Below are positions 25,272 to 31,891 of a DNA stretch of 31,891 nucleotides, one piece after another. The notes under the pieces were generated by a model, which worked only from the letters and a program-made list of their open reading frames with translations, did not search any database and was not told the origin of the DNA. The number at the start of each line of letters is the position of its first letter. The first letter of the stretch is position 1. Source of the stretch: CAWELS01 sp964468205 (lineage in GTDB: Bacteria; Acidobacteriota; Terriglobia; Bryobacterales; Bryobacteraceae); the NCBI GenBank assembly GCA_964468205.1, contig CAYXVG010000066.1, forward strand, positions 1-31,891, given 5' to 3'. A program made the position numbers and the translations under genes.

Positions 25272-26645
25272 CTACACCTCGCCGGTCGGGTGCTGCTTCA
25301 CCTGCATCTCGGTCTCGTTGCCGAGGTCCCCCTGAGAGTCCATCCAGGAGCGAAGCCGGGCGGTGAGGCGCTCGATCTTCTCCGCATGTTCGGCACTGCC
25401 GGCGAGATTGTTTTGCTCGAACGGATCGGCCACGATATCGTAGAATTCCACGGCCGGCCGCCACTGATAGCGGCGGACGATCGCGGCGGCCCGAGCATCG
25501 GTCTTCGCTTTCTCAACCCATGTGTCCCAGTAGTTCTCCCGTTCGGGGCTTGTGACCACGTTGCGGAATTCGGTCTCGTGATTGAGGTTCAGGATCAGCT
25601 TGTGCCGGCCGTCGCGAACGGAGCGGACCGGATAGCAGCGGGATCCGTTGATGATACCGCGAGTGGTGTGGACGCCGAAGACGACGTCACTGTGTTCGTC
25701 CGAGTGGCCTTCGAGGATGGGCAGGAAGCTGCGGCCGTCGATACCCTCCGGCGCGACGCCGCCGGCGGCTTCGAGCAACGTGGGCAGCCAGTCGACGCCT
25801 TGCACCATGGCTTCGGCGACCGAGCCCGGCTGGATACGCCCGGGCCAGCGCACGGTAACCGCCTGGCGCAGCCCGAGGTCGTAGCAGGTCCACTTGGCGA
25901 AAGGCATGCCGGAGCCTTGTTCACTGCAGTACATAAAGATGGTGTTACCGGGGTGCGGCCCCTTCCCGACGAGGTCCATCGAGCGGCCGACTTCTCCATC
26001 GAGGTACTCGCATTCGGCGTAGTAGGCGGCGAGGGACTTGCGCGTTTCCGGGGTGTCCACCCAGTATTCCGGAACCTCCATGCGCCCGACCGGGTGCCGG
26101 GCGGGATCACCCTTATCGTGCGGGCCGTGGGGTTCGTTGGAAGTTATGAGCAGGCAGTACGGCTGCTTCGGGTCGCGTTGGATAAACTCCTCGATTGCCT
26201 CGAAGTCGAGCTCGCCACCCTTGGTCAGGTAGTCAAACGGATACTGTTCGACGGGGCCGAAGTGGCGCTTGCCGGCCAGCCCGACGCGGTAGCCGAGCTC
26301 GTTGAAATAGCTGGGCCAGGTTTTGATTCCGGGCTTGATTTGGCTGTGATTTGGGTACGCGCCGTTGCGGACCGGAAAGATGCCCGTGTACATCTGCTGG
26401 CGCATGGGCGAGCACATGGCTGTGCCGGCGAAGCTGCGGGTGAAGCGCATGCCTTCGGCGGCCAGGCGGTCGATGTTCGGGGTAGAGACCTCAGCGCTGC
26501 CGTAGCAACCGACGTCCGTGTAGGACATGTCGTCGGCGATGACGATCGCAATGTCGGGCTGGGACAGTTCGCGGGAGACGCTGCCGCAGCCGAGAATCCA
26601 AGGGCCGGTTGAGGCCGCAGTGAGAAAGCTTCGCCTGTTCATCAT
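25272..26645 (-). CDS. Tat-exported sulfatase (formylglycine-dependent)
   Basis: Hydrolyses sulfate esters or N-sulfates on carbohydrates. The 457-residue sequence starts with a twin-arginine signal (MNRRSFLTAAS) and a possible lipobox (WILGC, Cys20), so it may be a Tat-exported lipoprotein. The metal site opens with IADDMSYTDVGCYG (Asp38, Asp39). The catalytic Cys78 lies in CSPMR, the C-x-P-x-R pattern converted to formylglycine by the maturation enzyme. The second metal cluster reads SEQGSGMPFAKWTCYD, seen in heparan-N-sulfatase-like members rather than the usual SDHG. It ends with the C-terminal domain carrying ELYD-like VEFYDIVADPFEQNNLA. The substrate is unknown. It is cotranscribed with the beta-helix gene. 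No formylglycine-generating enzyme gene is in the window. Confidence 0.94.
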   Translation of the reverse strand: MMNRRSFLTAASTGPWILGCGSVSRELSQPDIAIVIADDMSYTDVGCYGSAEVSTPNIDRLAAEGMRFTRSFAGTAMCSPMRQQMYTGIFPVRNGAYPNHSQIKPGIKTWPSYFNELGYRVGLAGKRHFGPVEQYPFDYLTKGGELDFEAIEEFIQRDPKQPYCLLITSNEPHGPHDKGDPARHPVGRMEVPEYWVDTPETRKSLAAYYAECEYLDGEVGRSMDLVGKGPHPGNTIFMYCSEQGSGMPFAKWTCYDLGLRQAVTVRWPGRIQPGSVAEAMVQGVDWLPTLLEAAGGVAPEGIDGRSFLPILEGHSDEHSDVVFGVHTTRGIINGSRCYPVRSVRDGRHKLILNLNHETEFRNVVTSPERENYWDTWVEKAKTDARAAAIVRRYQWRPAVEFYDIVADPFEQNNLAGSAEHAEKIERLTARLRSWMDSQGDLGNETEMQVKQHPTGEV

Positions 26646-27003
26646 GATTTTCGACTTCCGATTTCTCTATCCGTAATCCTACAGGAGCCGGGGCAGCGCG
26701 GGCCAGGCAGCGCGGGCCGGGCAGCACGGGCTATGCAGCGCGGGCCAGGCGGCACGGGTCGGGGGGCGCGGGCCAGGCGGCACGGGTCAGGCGGCGCGGG
26801 TCAGACGGTGCGAGCCGGGGCAGCACGGGCCAGACGGCGCGGGCCGGGCGGCGCGGGCCAGACGGCGCGGGCCGGGGGGCGCGGGCCGGGGGGCGCGGGC
26901 CGGGGGGCCGGATGCGCTTGCCCGGGGCGGACGCTCACGGGGAGCGGGGCCGGCGGCCGTGGGAGGGCGCGTGAAGTTGAGGCACAATTAGAGGTTGCTC
27001 GAA
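26646..27003. other. Intergenic region between divergent sulfatase and glycosyltransferase genes
   Basis: This 358-bp stretch separates two divergent starts. Most of it (26685-26906) is the 14-bp tandem array. The flanks, about 40 bp next to the sulfatase and about 97 bp next to the glycosyltransferase, must hold both promoters. I see no convincing -35/-10 pair. An in-frame Gly/Arg/Ala-rich open frame through the array comes from the repeats alone and is not a gene. Confidence 0.8.
26685..26906. repeat. Array of 14-bp tandem repeats
   Basis: Fifteen successive units start at 26696, 26710, 26724, 26738, 26752, 26766, 26780, 26794, 26808, 26823, 26837, 26851, 26865, 26879 and 26893, with a partial unit at 26685. 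The consensus is GCRCGGGYCRGGCG. All units are 14 bp except the ninth, which has one extra base. The last three are identical to each other, while the earlier ones differ at a few fixed positions. Fourteen is not a multiple of three, so the array cannot encode a regular peptide repeat. Confidence 0.95.
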
Positions 27004-29151
27004 GTGGCCCTTATTGTTTTCGGCGCTGCCCTGGTTGTGGCCGCCTGCTACTCTCTGGGACGATTCGTCTTCGCTTCCCTCGAGTTGCCGGCGGCGGTCC
27101 GCTTCGGCCTCGGGGCCACGATCCTCAGTCACGGCCTGCTGGTTCTGTTCCTCTTCGGCATCGGTTTCTCGAAGCTGATCACCGCGGTGCTGCTGGTTCT
27201 CGTCATCCCCCTGTTCTGGGTCCGGCCGTCGCGGCCACCGTGGCCCGCGGCTCCGAACACCGCGGTATTTGGCCCGGTGGCGGCGGTGTTCGGAGCCTTC
27301 TATCTTATCCACGCCCTGGCTCCGGAGATCCAACCGGACGCTGCCGGATACCATCTCGGCCTCGTGCGGGAATGGCTGATCCACAACGGCTTTCCGCCGC
27401 GGGTCGGCTTCTACGAGACGCTGCCGCAGGGCCTCGAAATGCTGTTCGCTCCCGCCTTCGATATCGGCCGGCACTCCGCGGCCAAGCTGGTTCACTTCGC
27501 GTTTCTCGCGGCCACGATTCCGCTGATCGCCGCCACCGGCCGGGAGTTGCGGCTAGCCTCCTGGCAGACCGGAGCCGCGGCTGTCCTCTATGCCTGTTCC
27601 CCGGTAGTGGGGATCGCCGGAACGTCCGCCTACAATGACGCCGCGCTGGTCTTCTTCCTACTCGCGGTCTTCTACCTTCTGCTGCGCTGGGACTCGGACC
27701 GGCGTTGGCAGTACGCGGCCGCGGCCGGGCTGGCGGCCGGGTTCTGCTACTCGATCAAAATCACCGGGCTGATTGCGCCGGCTCTGGCATTCCTGTTCCT
27801 TCTCTGGCGAAGGCGCCCGAGGACGGCTGTGCTGCTGGCCGCCTTCGCGGCGTTGATGGTGGCTCCGTGGATGGCGCGGAACGCCGTCTGGACGGGCAAC
27901 CCGGTGGCGCCTCTGTTCAACGCCGTCTTCGAGAACCCGTACTTCCACATCGCGGCCGAACGCCAGCTTTCCGCCATTCTCCGAGATTACTCCGGCGTCC
28001 GCTGGCACGAGATTCCGCTCGAGCTCACCGTCCGCGGCGGGAAGCTGCAAGGGCTGATCGGGCCTGTCTTCCTGCTGGCGCCTCTGGCGCTGCTCGGGCT
28101 CCGCCGGCCAGCGGGCCGCATACTGCTCCTCGCCGGGGCCGCCGTTTCGATCCCGTGGTTCCTCAACCACGGGGCGCGGTTCGCCATGCCCGGACTGGTG
28201 TTTCTCGCGATGGCTCTGGCCGTGGCGCTGCCGAGGAGACCGGCCATGGCCCTCGCGCTCGTTCATGCCGTCCTGGCGCTGCCGCCGATGATGTCCCTCC
28301 ACGCCGAAGCCAACGCGTGGCGGCTGAGAGGGCTGCCGGTAGCGGCGGCGGTGCGCGCCGAGCCCGAAGCAGAGTACCTGCGCCGAACGCTTTGGGAGTT
28401 CGAGCTGGCCGAACTCGTGGACCGTCATGTTCCCCCGGCCGGCCGGGTCTTCGAACTGTTTGCAACACCGTCCTCCTACCACGACGCCGCGGCCGTGGGC
28501 CCCTGGCATTCGGCGGCCGCGGGCCGGATGCGGGAAGCCCTGCGACTCGGCGCGATGACCGGCAGCGGAGTCTATTCCGAACTCGACGCGCGCTGGGACG
28601 AGCGGGAAATAACAGCGCTCCGCATCCGTCTCGCGGAATCCGTCGCTCCGGAATGGAGCATCCACGAGATCCGTCTTCGCGGACCGGCCGCCTCCGCGGG
28701 CCGCGGCCAGTGGACGCTCTCCGCCTGGCCCAATATCTGGGAAGCCCCGCTCGCCGCCGACGGTAATTTCATCACCCGCTGGGCGGCCCGGGAGGAGCCG
28801 CGGCCAGACATGTATCTGCAGTTGAACTTCGGCTCCGCAGAACGCCTGAGCGGCGTCACCGTGGTGGCCACGAGTGACGAAAACCAGCGCCACATCGAGT
28901 TTCTCGGCCGCCTGCCGGAGGGCAGGTGGGTTCGCCTGGCTAGTGAACCCAACGTTCTGCTGCACCCGGCCGTCGATCTGGGCCGCAGCGCCACGGGGGT
29001 GCTGAAGTCCAACGGGATCGAGTACATTTTGGCGCCGGTCAGCGGCTCGGTGTTCGCCGAAATCGGACGCGCGATGGTCACGGACCCGGCCCGTTGGGGC
29101 GTCGAGCCTCTCGGCCGGGTCCGGGATGTCTACCTGCTCCGGATCCCCTGA
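27004..29151 (+). CDS. Polytopic GT39/ArnT-like glycosyltransferase with discoidin-like C-terminal domain
   Basis: A membrane protein of about 715 residues. The first 450 or so hold around ten hydrophobic segments and the family's luminal-loop pattern IQPDAAGYHLGLVREW, where the Asp is the likely catalytic acid. FLLAVFYLLLRW and the PWMARNAVWTGNPVAPL segment are also typical of GT39/DUF2029 transferases, which move a sugar from a polyprenyl-phosphate donor. The extracytoplasmic tail includes, at about residues 560-660, a segment with WEAPLAADGNFITRW, YLQLNFGSAERLSGVTVVA and GRWVRLAS that resembles a discoidin/F5-8C carbohydrate-binding sandwich. GTG 27004 is preferred because GAGG lies nine bases upstream; TTG 26995 is the alternative. 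The acceptor is unknown. The gene converges with nrfA, eleven bases between stops. Confidence 0.85.
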   Translation: MALIVFGAALVVAACYSLGRFVFASLELPAAVRFGLGATILSHGLLVLFLFGIGFSKLITAVLLVLVIPLFWVRPSRPPWPAAPNTAVFGPVAAVFGAFYLIHALAPEIQPDAAGYHLGLVREWLIHNGFPPRVGFYETLPQGLEMLFAPAFDIGRHSAAKLVHFAFLAATIPLIAATGRELRLASWQTGAAAVLYACSPVVGIAGTSAYNDAALVFFLLAVFYLLLRWDSDRRWQYAAAAGLAAGFCYSIKITGLIAPALAFLFLLWRRRPRTAVLLAAFAALMVAPWMARNAVWTGNPVAPLFNAVFENPYFHIAAERQLSAILRDYSGVRWHEIPLELTVRGGKLQGLIGPVFLLAPLALLGLRRPAGRILLLAGAAVSIPWFLNHGARFAMPGLVFLAMALAVALPRRPAMALALVHAVLALPPMMSLHAEANAWRLRGLPVAAAVRAEPEAEYLRRTLWEFELAELVDRHVPPAGRVFELFATPSSYHDAAAVGPWHSAAAGRMREALRLGAMTGSGVYSELDARWDEREITALRIRLAESVAPEWSIHEIRLRGPAASAGRGQWTLSAWPNIWEAPLAADGNFITRWAAREEPRPDMYLQLNFGSAERLSGVTVVATSDENQRHIEFLGRLPEGRWVRLASEPNVLLHPAVDLGRSATGVLKSNGIEYILAPVSGSVFAEIGRAMVTDPARWGVEPLGRVRDVYLLRIP

Positions 29152-29162
29152 CAGGGCCGGCG

Positions 29163-30581
29163 CTAATCCGCCTTTGGAGACGCGGCCTTGCCGGCCGCCG
29201 CCCGGCTTACTCCGGCTGCCTCGAGAGCAAGCTGTCCCTTGCGGCTGAAGTCCACCGCCTCGGTGAGAATTCGCAGCGATTCGCCTGGGGCGTGGAAGCC
29301 GGTGGAGTTCTCCGCCTCCACGTAGTCGATGTAGAACTGCGCCTTCCGCTGGAAGTCCCAGGCGGATTTCAATTGCGCGTCAGTCGCGCCGGCCTCGCGC
29401 GCCGCTTTGATGTCGTCGATGAGGTCCATCAACGCGTCCATCGCGAGATTGCGCATGCTGAAGAACCGGGTCTGTATTTCCTCGACGCGCTCCTTCATCT
29501 CATCCTCGGGGAAGCTGTGGCAACCCTGGCACGCGCGGTTCACGTTGAGCATGGGGCTCCGGACCTGATGGTCGCTCACCTTCATGCCGCCGGTCCGCTG
29601 GTACGGCATGTGGCAGTCGGCACAGGCCACGCCGGAGCGGGCATGCACGCCCTGGTTCCACATTTCGAACTCTGGATGCTGCGCCTTGAGCACCGGCGCG
29701 CCGGTCTCGGCGTGGGTCCAGTCCTTGAAGGCGTATTCATCGTAGTGGGCGAGAGCGTCCTCGACCTTCAGGCCCTTTGACCACGGATAGGTCAACCGCT
29801 TTTCATCGCCCTTGAAGTAGTATTCCACGTGGCACTGGCCGCAGACGTAGGACCGCATCTCCTGGGCCGTGGCGTCGCGGTTGACGTCATAGTCCGCGAT
29901 GCCCTGGGAGGCCTTGAAAGCGCGGAGGCCTTCGATGAAAGCCGGCCGGGTGATGCGCAATTGCATCGATTCGGGCTCATGGCAGTCAATACAGCCTACC
30001 GGATGCTCGACGTAGTTGCGCGCTTCTTCCCACGGCATCTGGTTGATCGCCTCGAAGCCGGCGAAGATGTCGCCGTTGCCGAGCGTCTTGTAAGCAACGT
30101 AGGTGGAGGCGTGACAGTTGATGCAGGTTCCGGGCTGGTTGAACTCGGTGACCCGGCGGGTGAATGTCTGGTCCTCGAGCATGTAGGCGTGGCCGCGCTC
30201 TTCGCGAAAGTCGACGGAGAAGGCATAACCGGCCCACATTTTCGCGAGCCGCGGGTCTTCCTCAATCTTGCTCTGGGTCACGACGACGCGGGGGTCGGCG
30301 TCAGAGGGGGGCCGAGGCATGGCTTCGGAGCCGCCGTAGCGCGTCCGCTTCATGTCGACGGTGCGTTTCCAAAGGTCGTATTGCAGCGGGAAGTTCTCCC
30401 CCCACTTGGCGGGGTCGTCCGTCATGTCGTCGATCTCGGTGACGCGAAAGACTGTCTGGCGCGCTTCCTGTTTCCGTTCGAAGATATTCGTCAGGAGGGC
30501 TGCTACGCCCAGTGTGAGCAATGCCGTCACGACAATCACCAGGATGAAACTCCGCCCGGCTGTGCTGTTCCTTGACCTCAT
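29163..30581 (-). CDS. nrfA: Pentahaem ammonia-forming cytochrome c nitrite reductase NrfA
   Basis: Reduces nitrite to ammonium with six electrons in the periplasm. From ATG 30581 (472 residues) there is a signal anchor at 11-32, then five haem-binding motifs with first Cys at 153, 197, 247, 320 and 351. The active-site residues are present: Arg126 (VDFREERGH), Tyr254 (CHVEYYF) and His302 (KAQHPEFE). The Ca-site Lys and Gln of that last motif are also kept. The first motif is C-I-N-C-H, whereas most NrfA use C-x-x-C-K at the catalytic haem; the His form is known in some lineages. The frame to 30632 adds a Lys/Arg-rich, non-homologous leader and is rejected. The small tetrahaem partner nrfH lies 23 bp upstream. 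Confidence 0.95.
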   Translation of the reverse strand: MRSRNSTAGRSFILVIVVTALLTLGVAALLTNIFERKQEARQTVFRVTEIDDMTDDPAKWGENFPLQYDLWKRTVDMKRTRYGGSEAMPRPPSDADPRVVVTQSKIEEDPRLAKMWAGYAFSVDFREERGHAYMLEDQTFTRRVTEFNQPGTCINCHASTYVAYKTLGNGDIFAGFEAINQMPWEEARNYVEHPVGCIDCHEPESMQLRITRPAFIEGLRAFKASQGIADYDVNRDATAQEMRSYVCGQCHVEYYFKGDEKRLTYPWSKGLKVEDALAHYDEYAFKDWTHAETGAPVLKAQHPEFEMWNQGVHARSGVACADCHMPYQRTGGMKVSDHQVRSPMLNVNRACQGCHSFPEDEMKERVEEIQTRFFSMRNLAMDALMDLIDDIKAAREAGATDAQLKSAWDFQRKAQFYIDYVEAENSTGFHAPGESLRILTEAVDFSRKGQLALEAAGVSRAAAGKAASPKAD

Positions 30582-30604
30582 GCGCTTTTCATCTCTCCAT
30601 TTGC

Positions 30605-31072
30605 CTACTCGTGGCCTACGTTGGCGTGACACTGGACGCAGGCGACGCCCGCACCATGTGGGCGTACACTTTCAATTCCCTCGACGATCTCGGAATGGCA
30701 CTTCTGGCAAGCGTCTTCCGCGACCCGATGGTTGAAATCGGTAATTTGAATGTTATCCGGAAAATTCCCCGTCGTGAAAGCCAACGAGTGGAAAAACCCA
30801 TTCATCATTTTGGTGGCGTACTTTGGTACGGTCCCCTCCGGAGTGTGGCAGTCATTGCAGACAGCCACGGAGCCGTGGCTGCCTTTCATCCAGCCGGCGT
30901 ACTGCTCATTCATTACGTGGCAGTTGGCGCAGGCGGAGGCATCGTTGCTGATGTACGACCAGCCGCGGGCGTAGCCGAATGTGTAGGCGCCGAGTCCGAT
31001 CAGCGCTCCGAGCAGAATTCCGAGAGACAGACCGGCCGCCCCGCCAACTGTGAAGACTGACCTCTTTCCCAT
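30605..31072 (-). CDS. nrfH: Membrane-anchored tetrahaem cytochrome c NrfH
   Basis: NapC/NirT-family quinol oxidase that passes electrons from menaquinol to NrfA. From ATG 31072 the protein is 155 residues with a single membrane anchor at about 7-33 and four CxxCH motifs beginning at Cys48, Cys72, Cys122 and Cys145. Met54 in CHVM matches the unusual axial Met found near haem 1 in NrfH. FHSLAF and the spacing of the motifs fit the family. An in-frame ATG at 31093 is less likely, lacking a ribosome-binding site; a GGA lies nine bases before 31072. nrfH-nrfA is the expected order for respiratory nitrite ammonification. Confidence 0.94.
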   Translation of the reverse strand: MGKRSVFTVGGAAGLSLGILLGALIGLGAYTFGYARGWSYISNDASACANCHVMNEQYAGWMKGSHGSVAVCNDCHTPEGTVPKYATKMMNGFFHSLAFTTGNFPDNIQITDFNHRVAEDACQKCHSEIVEGIESVRPHGAGVACVQCHANVGHE

Positions 31073-31140
31073 GCGTAGTTCCAGTTTAGCCATGGGACGC
31101 GGCAGGGCGCTGTGACAGAAGTCCCGGCGCAGCCGGGAGA

Positions 31141-31806
31141 TTAAGGTTTCAGCGGTTCCGAGTAGTACTTTTTGGTCTTCTTCACCTTCGGAAGAGCGTT
31201 GACCATGACATACGGCTGGAACGGGTTCCGCTCCACGAAGTCCTGGTGGTATTCCTCGGCGGGGAAGAACTTGTCGAGCGAGGTCACTTCCGTAACAATC
31301 GGCTTGTTGAAGACTTTCGCTTTTTCGAGCTGGGCGATGTAGGCCTCGGCCACCTTCTTCTGCTGCTCATCGGCATAGAAGATCGCGGAGCGGTACTGCC
31401 GCCCGTGGTCCGGCCCCTGCCGGTTCAACTGCGTCGGATCATGCGCGACCGAGAAGAAGACCTTGAGCAGATTCCCATAGGTCACCTTCGAAGGATTGTA
31501 GGTGATCTCGATTACCTCGGCGTGATCGGTCTGGCCCATGCTGACGAGCTTGTAGCTGGCCGTGTCCTTAGACCCGCCGGCATAGCCGGAGACGACTTCC
31601 GAGACGCCGTCGAGTTGTTCGAAGACGGCCTCGGTACACCAGAAACAGCCGCCCGCCAGCACGGCCGTTTTCTTTCCGCCCGACTCGTTGGCGTCGAGTT
31701 CCGGAGCCGGGAATTTCTCAATGTCCAGCGCGAGGGCCGGATCGGCGAACCATGACATAAACAGCACTCCCGTGGCTAGCAGAGCTAGCGCCGTGAATCT
31801 ATGCAT
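31141..31806 (-). CDS. msrA: Exported peptide-methionine (S)-S-oxide reductase MsrA
   Basis: Reduces methionine-S-sulfoxide in oxidised proteins. From ATG 31806 the product is 221 residues. It has a signal peptide of about 27 residues (LALLATGVLFMSWFADPALA), then the catalytic GCFWC with Cys54, followed by SGYAGG, GQTDHAEVIEI, DPTQLNRQGPDHGRQYRSAIF and the EEYHQDF end segment, all diagnostic of MsrA. The signal peptide implies a periplasmic enzyme, which would need an extracytoplasmic electron donor; no MsrB or thiol-disulfide partner is visible in the window. An alternative ATG at 31818 has no spaced ribosome-binding site. It is transcribed towards nrfHA with a 68-bp gap, but a shared transcript is not shown. 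Confidence 0.95.
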   Translation of the reverse strand: MHRFTALALLATGVLFMSWFADPALALDIEKFPAPELDANESGGKKTAVLAGGCFWCTEAVFEQLDGVSEVVSGYAGGSKDTASYKLVSMGQTDHAEVIEITYNPSKVTYGNLLKVFFSVAHDPTQLNRQGPDHGRQYRSAIFYADEQQKKVAEAYIAQLEKAKVFNKPIVTEVTSLDKFFPAEEYHQDFVERNPFQPYVMVNALPKVKKTKKYYSEPLKP

Positions 31807-31843
31807 AACAGTACACATCCCCTTTTGTAAGATGCTCCGCGAA

Positions 31844-31863
31844 GCGGAACGGATTCGTTCCGC
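31844..31863. other. Short perfect hairpin upstream of msrA
   Basis: An eight-base stem (31844-31851 with 31856-31863) surrounds a GATT loop. It lies about 38 bp upstream of msrA at the edge of the window. No run of T follows on either strand, so a factor-independent terminator is not supported. It could be an operator, a leader hairpin or the end of a gene outside the window. Confidence 0.5.
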
Positions 31864-31891
31864 CAGCGCCGGGCGCGTCCAGATAATCCGC

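Noticed and set aside
24765..26612. A 615-codon plus-strand frame across the sulfatase and beta-helix genes
   Set aside because: GC-rich antisense frame of two well-supported genes; no motif and no ribosome-binding site.
26685..26906. CRISPR array
   Set aside because: Units are contiguous 14-bp copies without spacers and no cas genes are near, so this is a simple tandem repeat.
26733..27638. A 301-codon frame rich in Gly/Arg/Ala over the tandem array
   Set aside because: The N-terminal half is translated repeat, and the rest is out of frame with the glycosyltransferase, which has clear membrane topology.
27658..28965. A 435-codon minus-strand frame inside the glycosyltransferase
   Set aside because: Antisense shadow; highly charged composition without motifs, and the plus-strand frame has membrane segments and homologous patterns.
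31844..31863. Rho-independent terminator
   Set aside because: The stem is perfect, but no T-run follows on either strand.

Overview
This is a GC-rich bacterial chromosomal segment with about 31 genes packed on both strands. It has no rRNA, tRNA, CRISPR array, transposase or phage gene that I can recognise. The gene content suggests an Acidobacteriota-like soil or sediment heterotroph, perhaps near Solibacter/Bryobacter. The pointers are the C-terminal remnant of a FtsX/MacB-like permease of the type abundant in that phylum, Tat-exported sulfatase and beta-helix proteins, and the general gene style. The taxonomic call is an inference from gene content only.

Layout. 38-3177 (minus) is a pentose-phosphate operon: zwf, opcA and a small exported protein of unknown function. 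3229-4473 (minus) is an orphan HlyD-type membrane-fusion protein. 4753-6805 (plus) holds a small pseudo-receiver protein and an exported GH30-like glycosidase, followed by the decayed permease tail (6834-7097). 7149-8171 (minus) is trpD. 8231-10708 (plus) is sucC-sucD-ndk, followed by a long, nearly perfect inverted repeat (10718-10813) and two exported proteins of unknown function. 11911-15867 (minus) carries a DUF167 protein, a single-domain response regulator, a membrane-anchored hypothetical protein and the TldE/TldD protease pair.

16011-23121 (minus) is a complete chemosensory operon, transcribed cheW-mcp-cheA-cheR-cheD-cheY-cheX-cheB. Several junctions are 4-bp stop/start overlaps. The receptor has two membrane spans and no sensor domain. 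CheA has a His-free N-terminal extension and an atypical N-box, and no flagellar or pilus genes are nearby. Upstream of cheW lies a 242-bp leader that can fold into a closed, branched RNA-like structure.

23364-26645 (minus) is a sulfatase plus right-handed beta-helix pair, both with twin-arginine signals, probably for extracellular polysaccharide breakdown. 26685-26906 is an array of fifteen 14-bp tandem repeats between that pair and a divergent polytopic GT39/ArnT-like membrane glycosyltransferase with a discoidin-like tail (27004-29151). 29163-31072 (minus) encodes the NrfHA ammonia-forming nitrite reductase, whose first haem site is CxxCH rather than the common CxxCK. 31141-31806 (minus) is an exported MsrA.

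I see no single obviously unknown multi-gene system. The items most worth a second look are the structured leader of the che operon, the unusual receptor/CheA pair, the inverted repeat, the 14-bp array, and the GH30-like enzyme with an apparently missing nucleophile.
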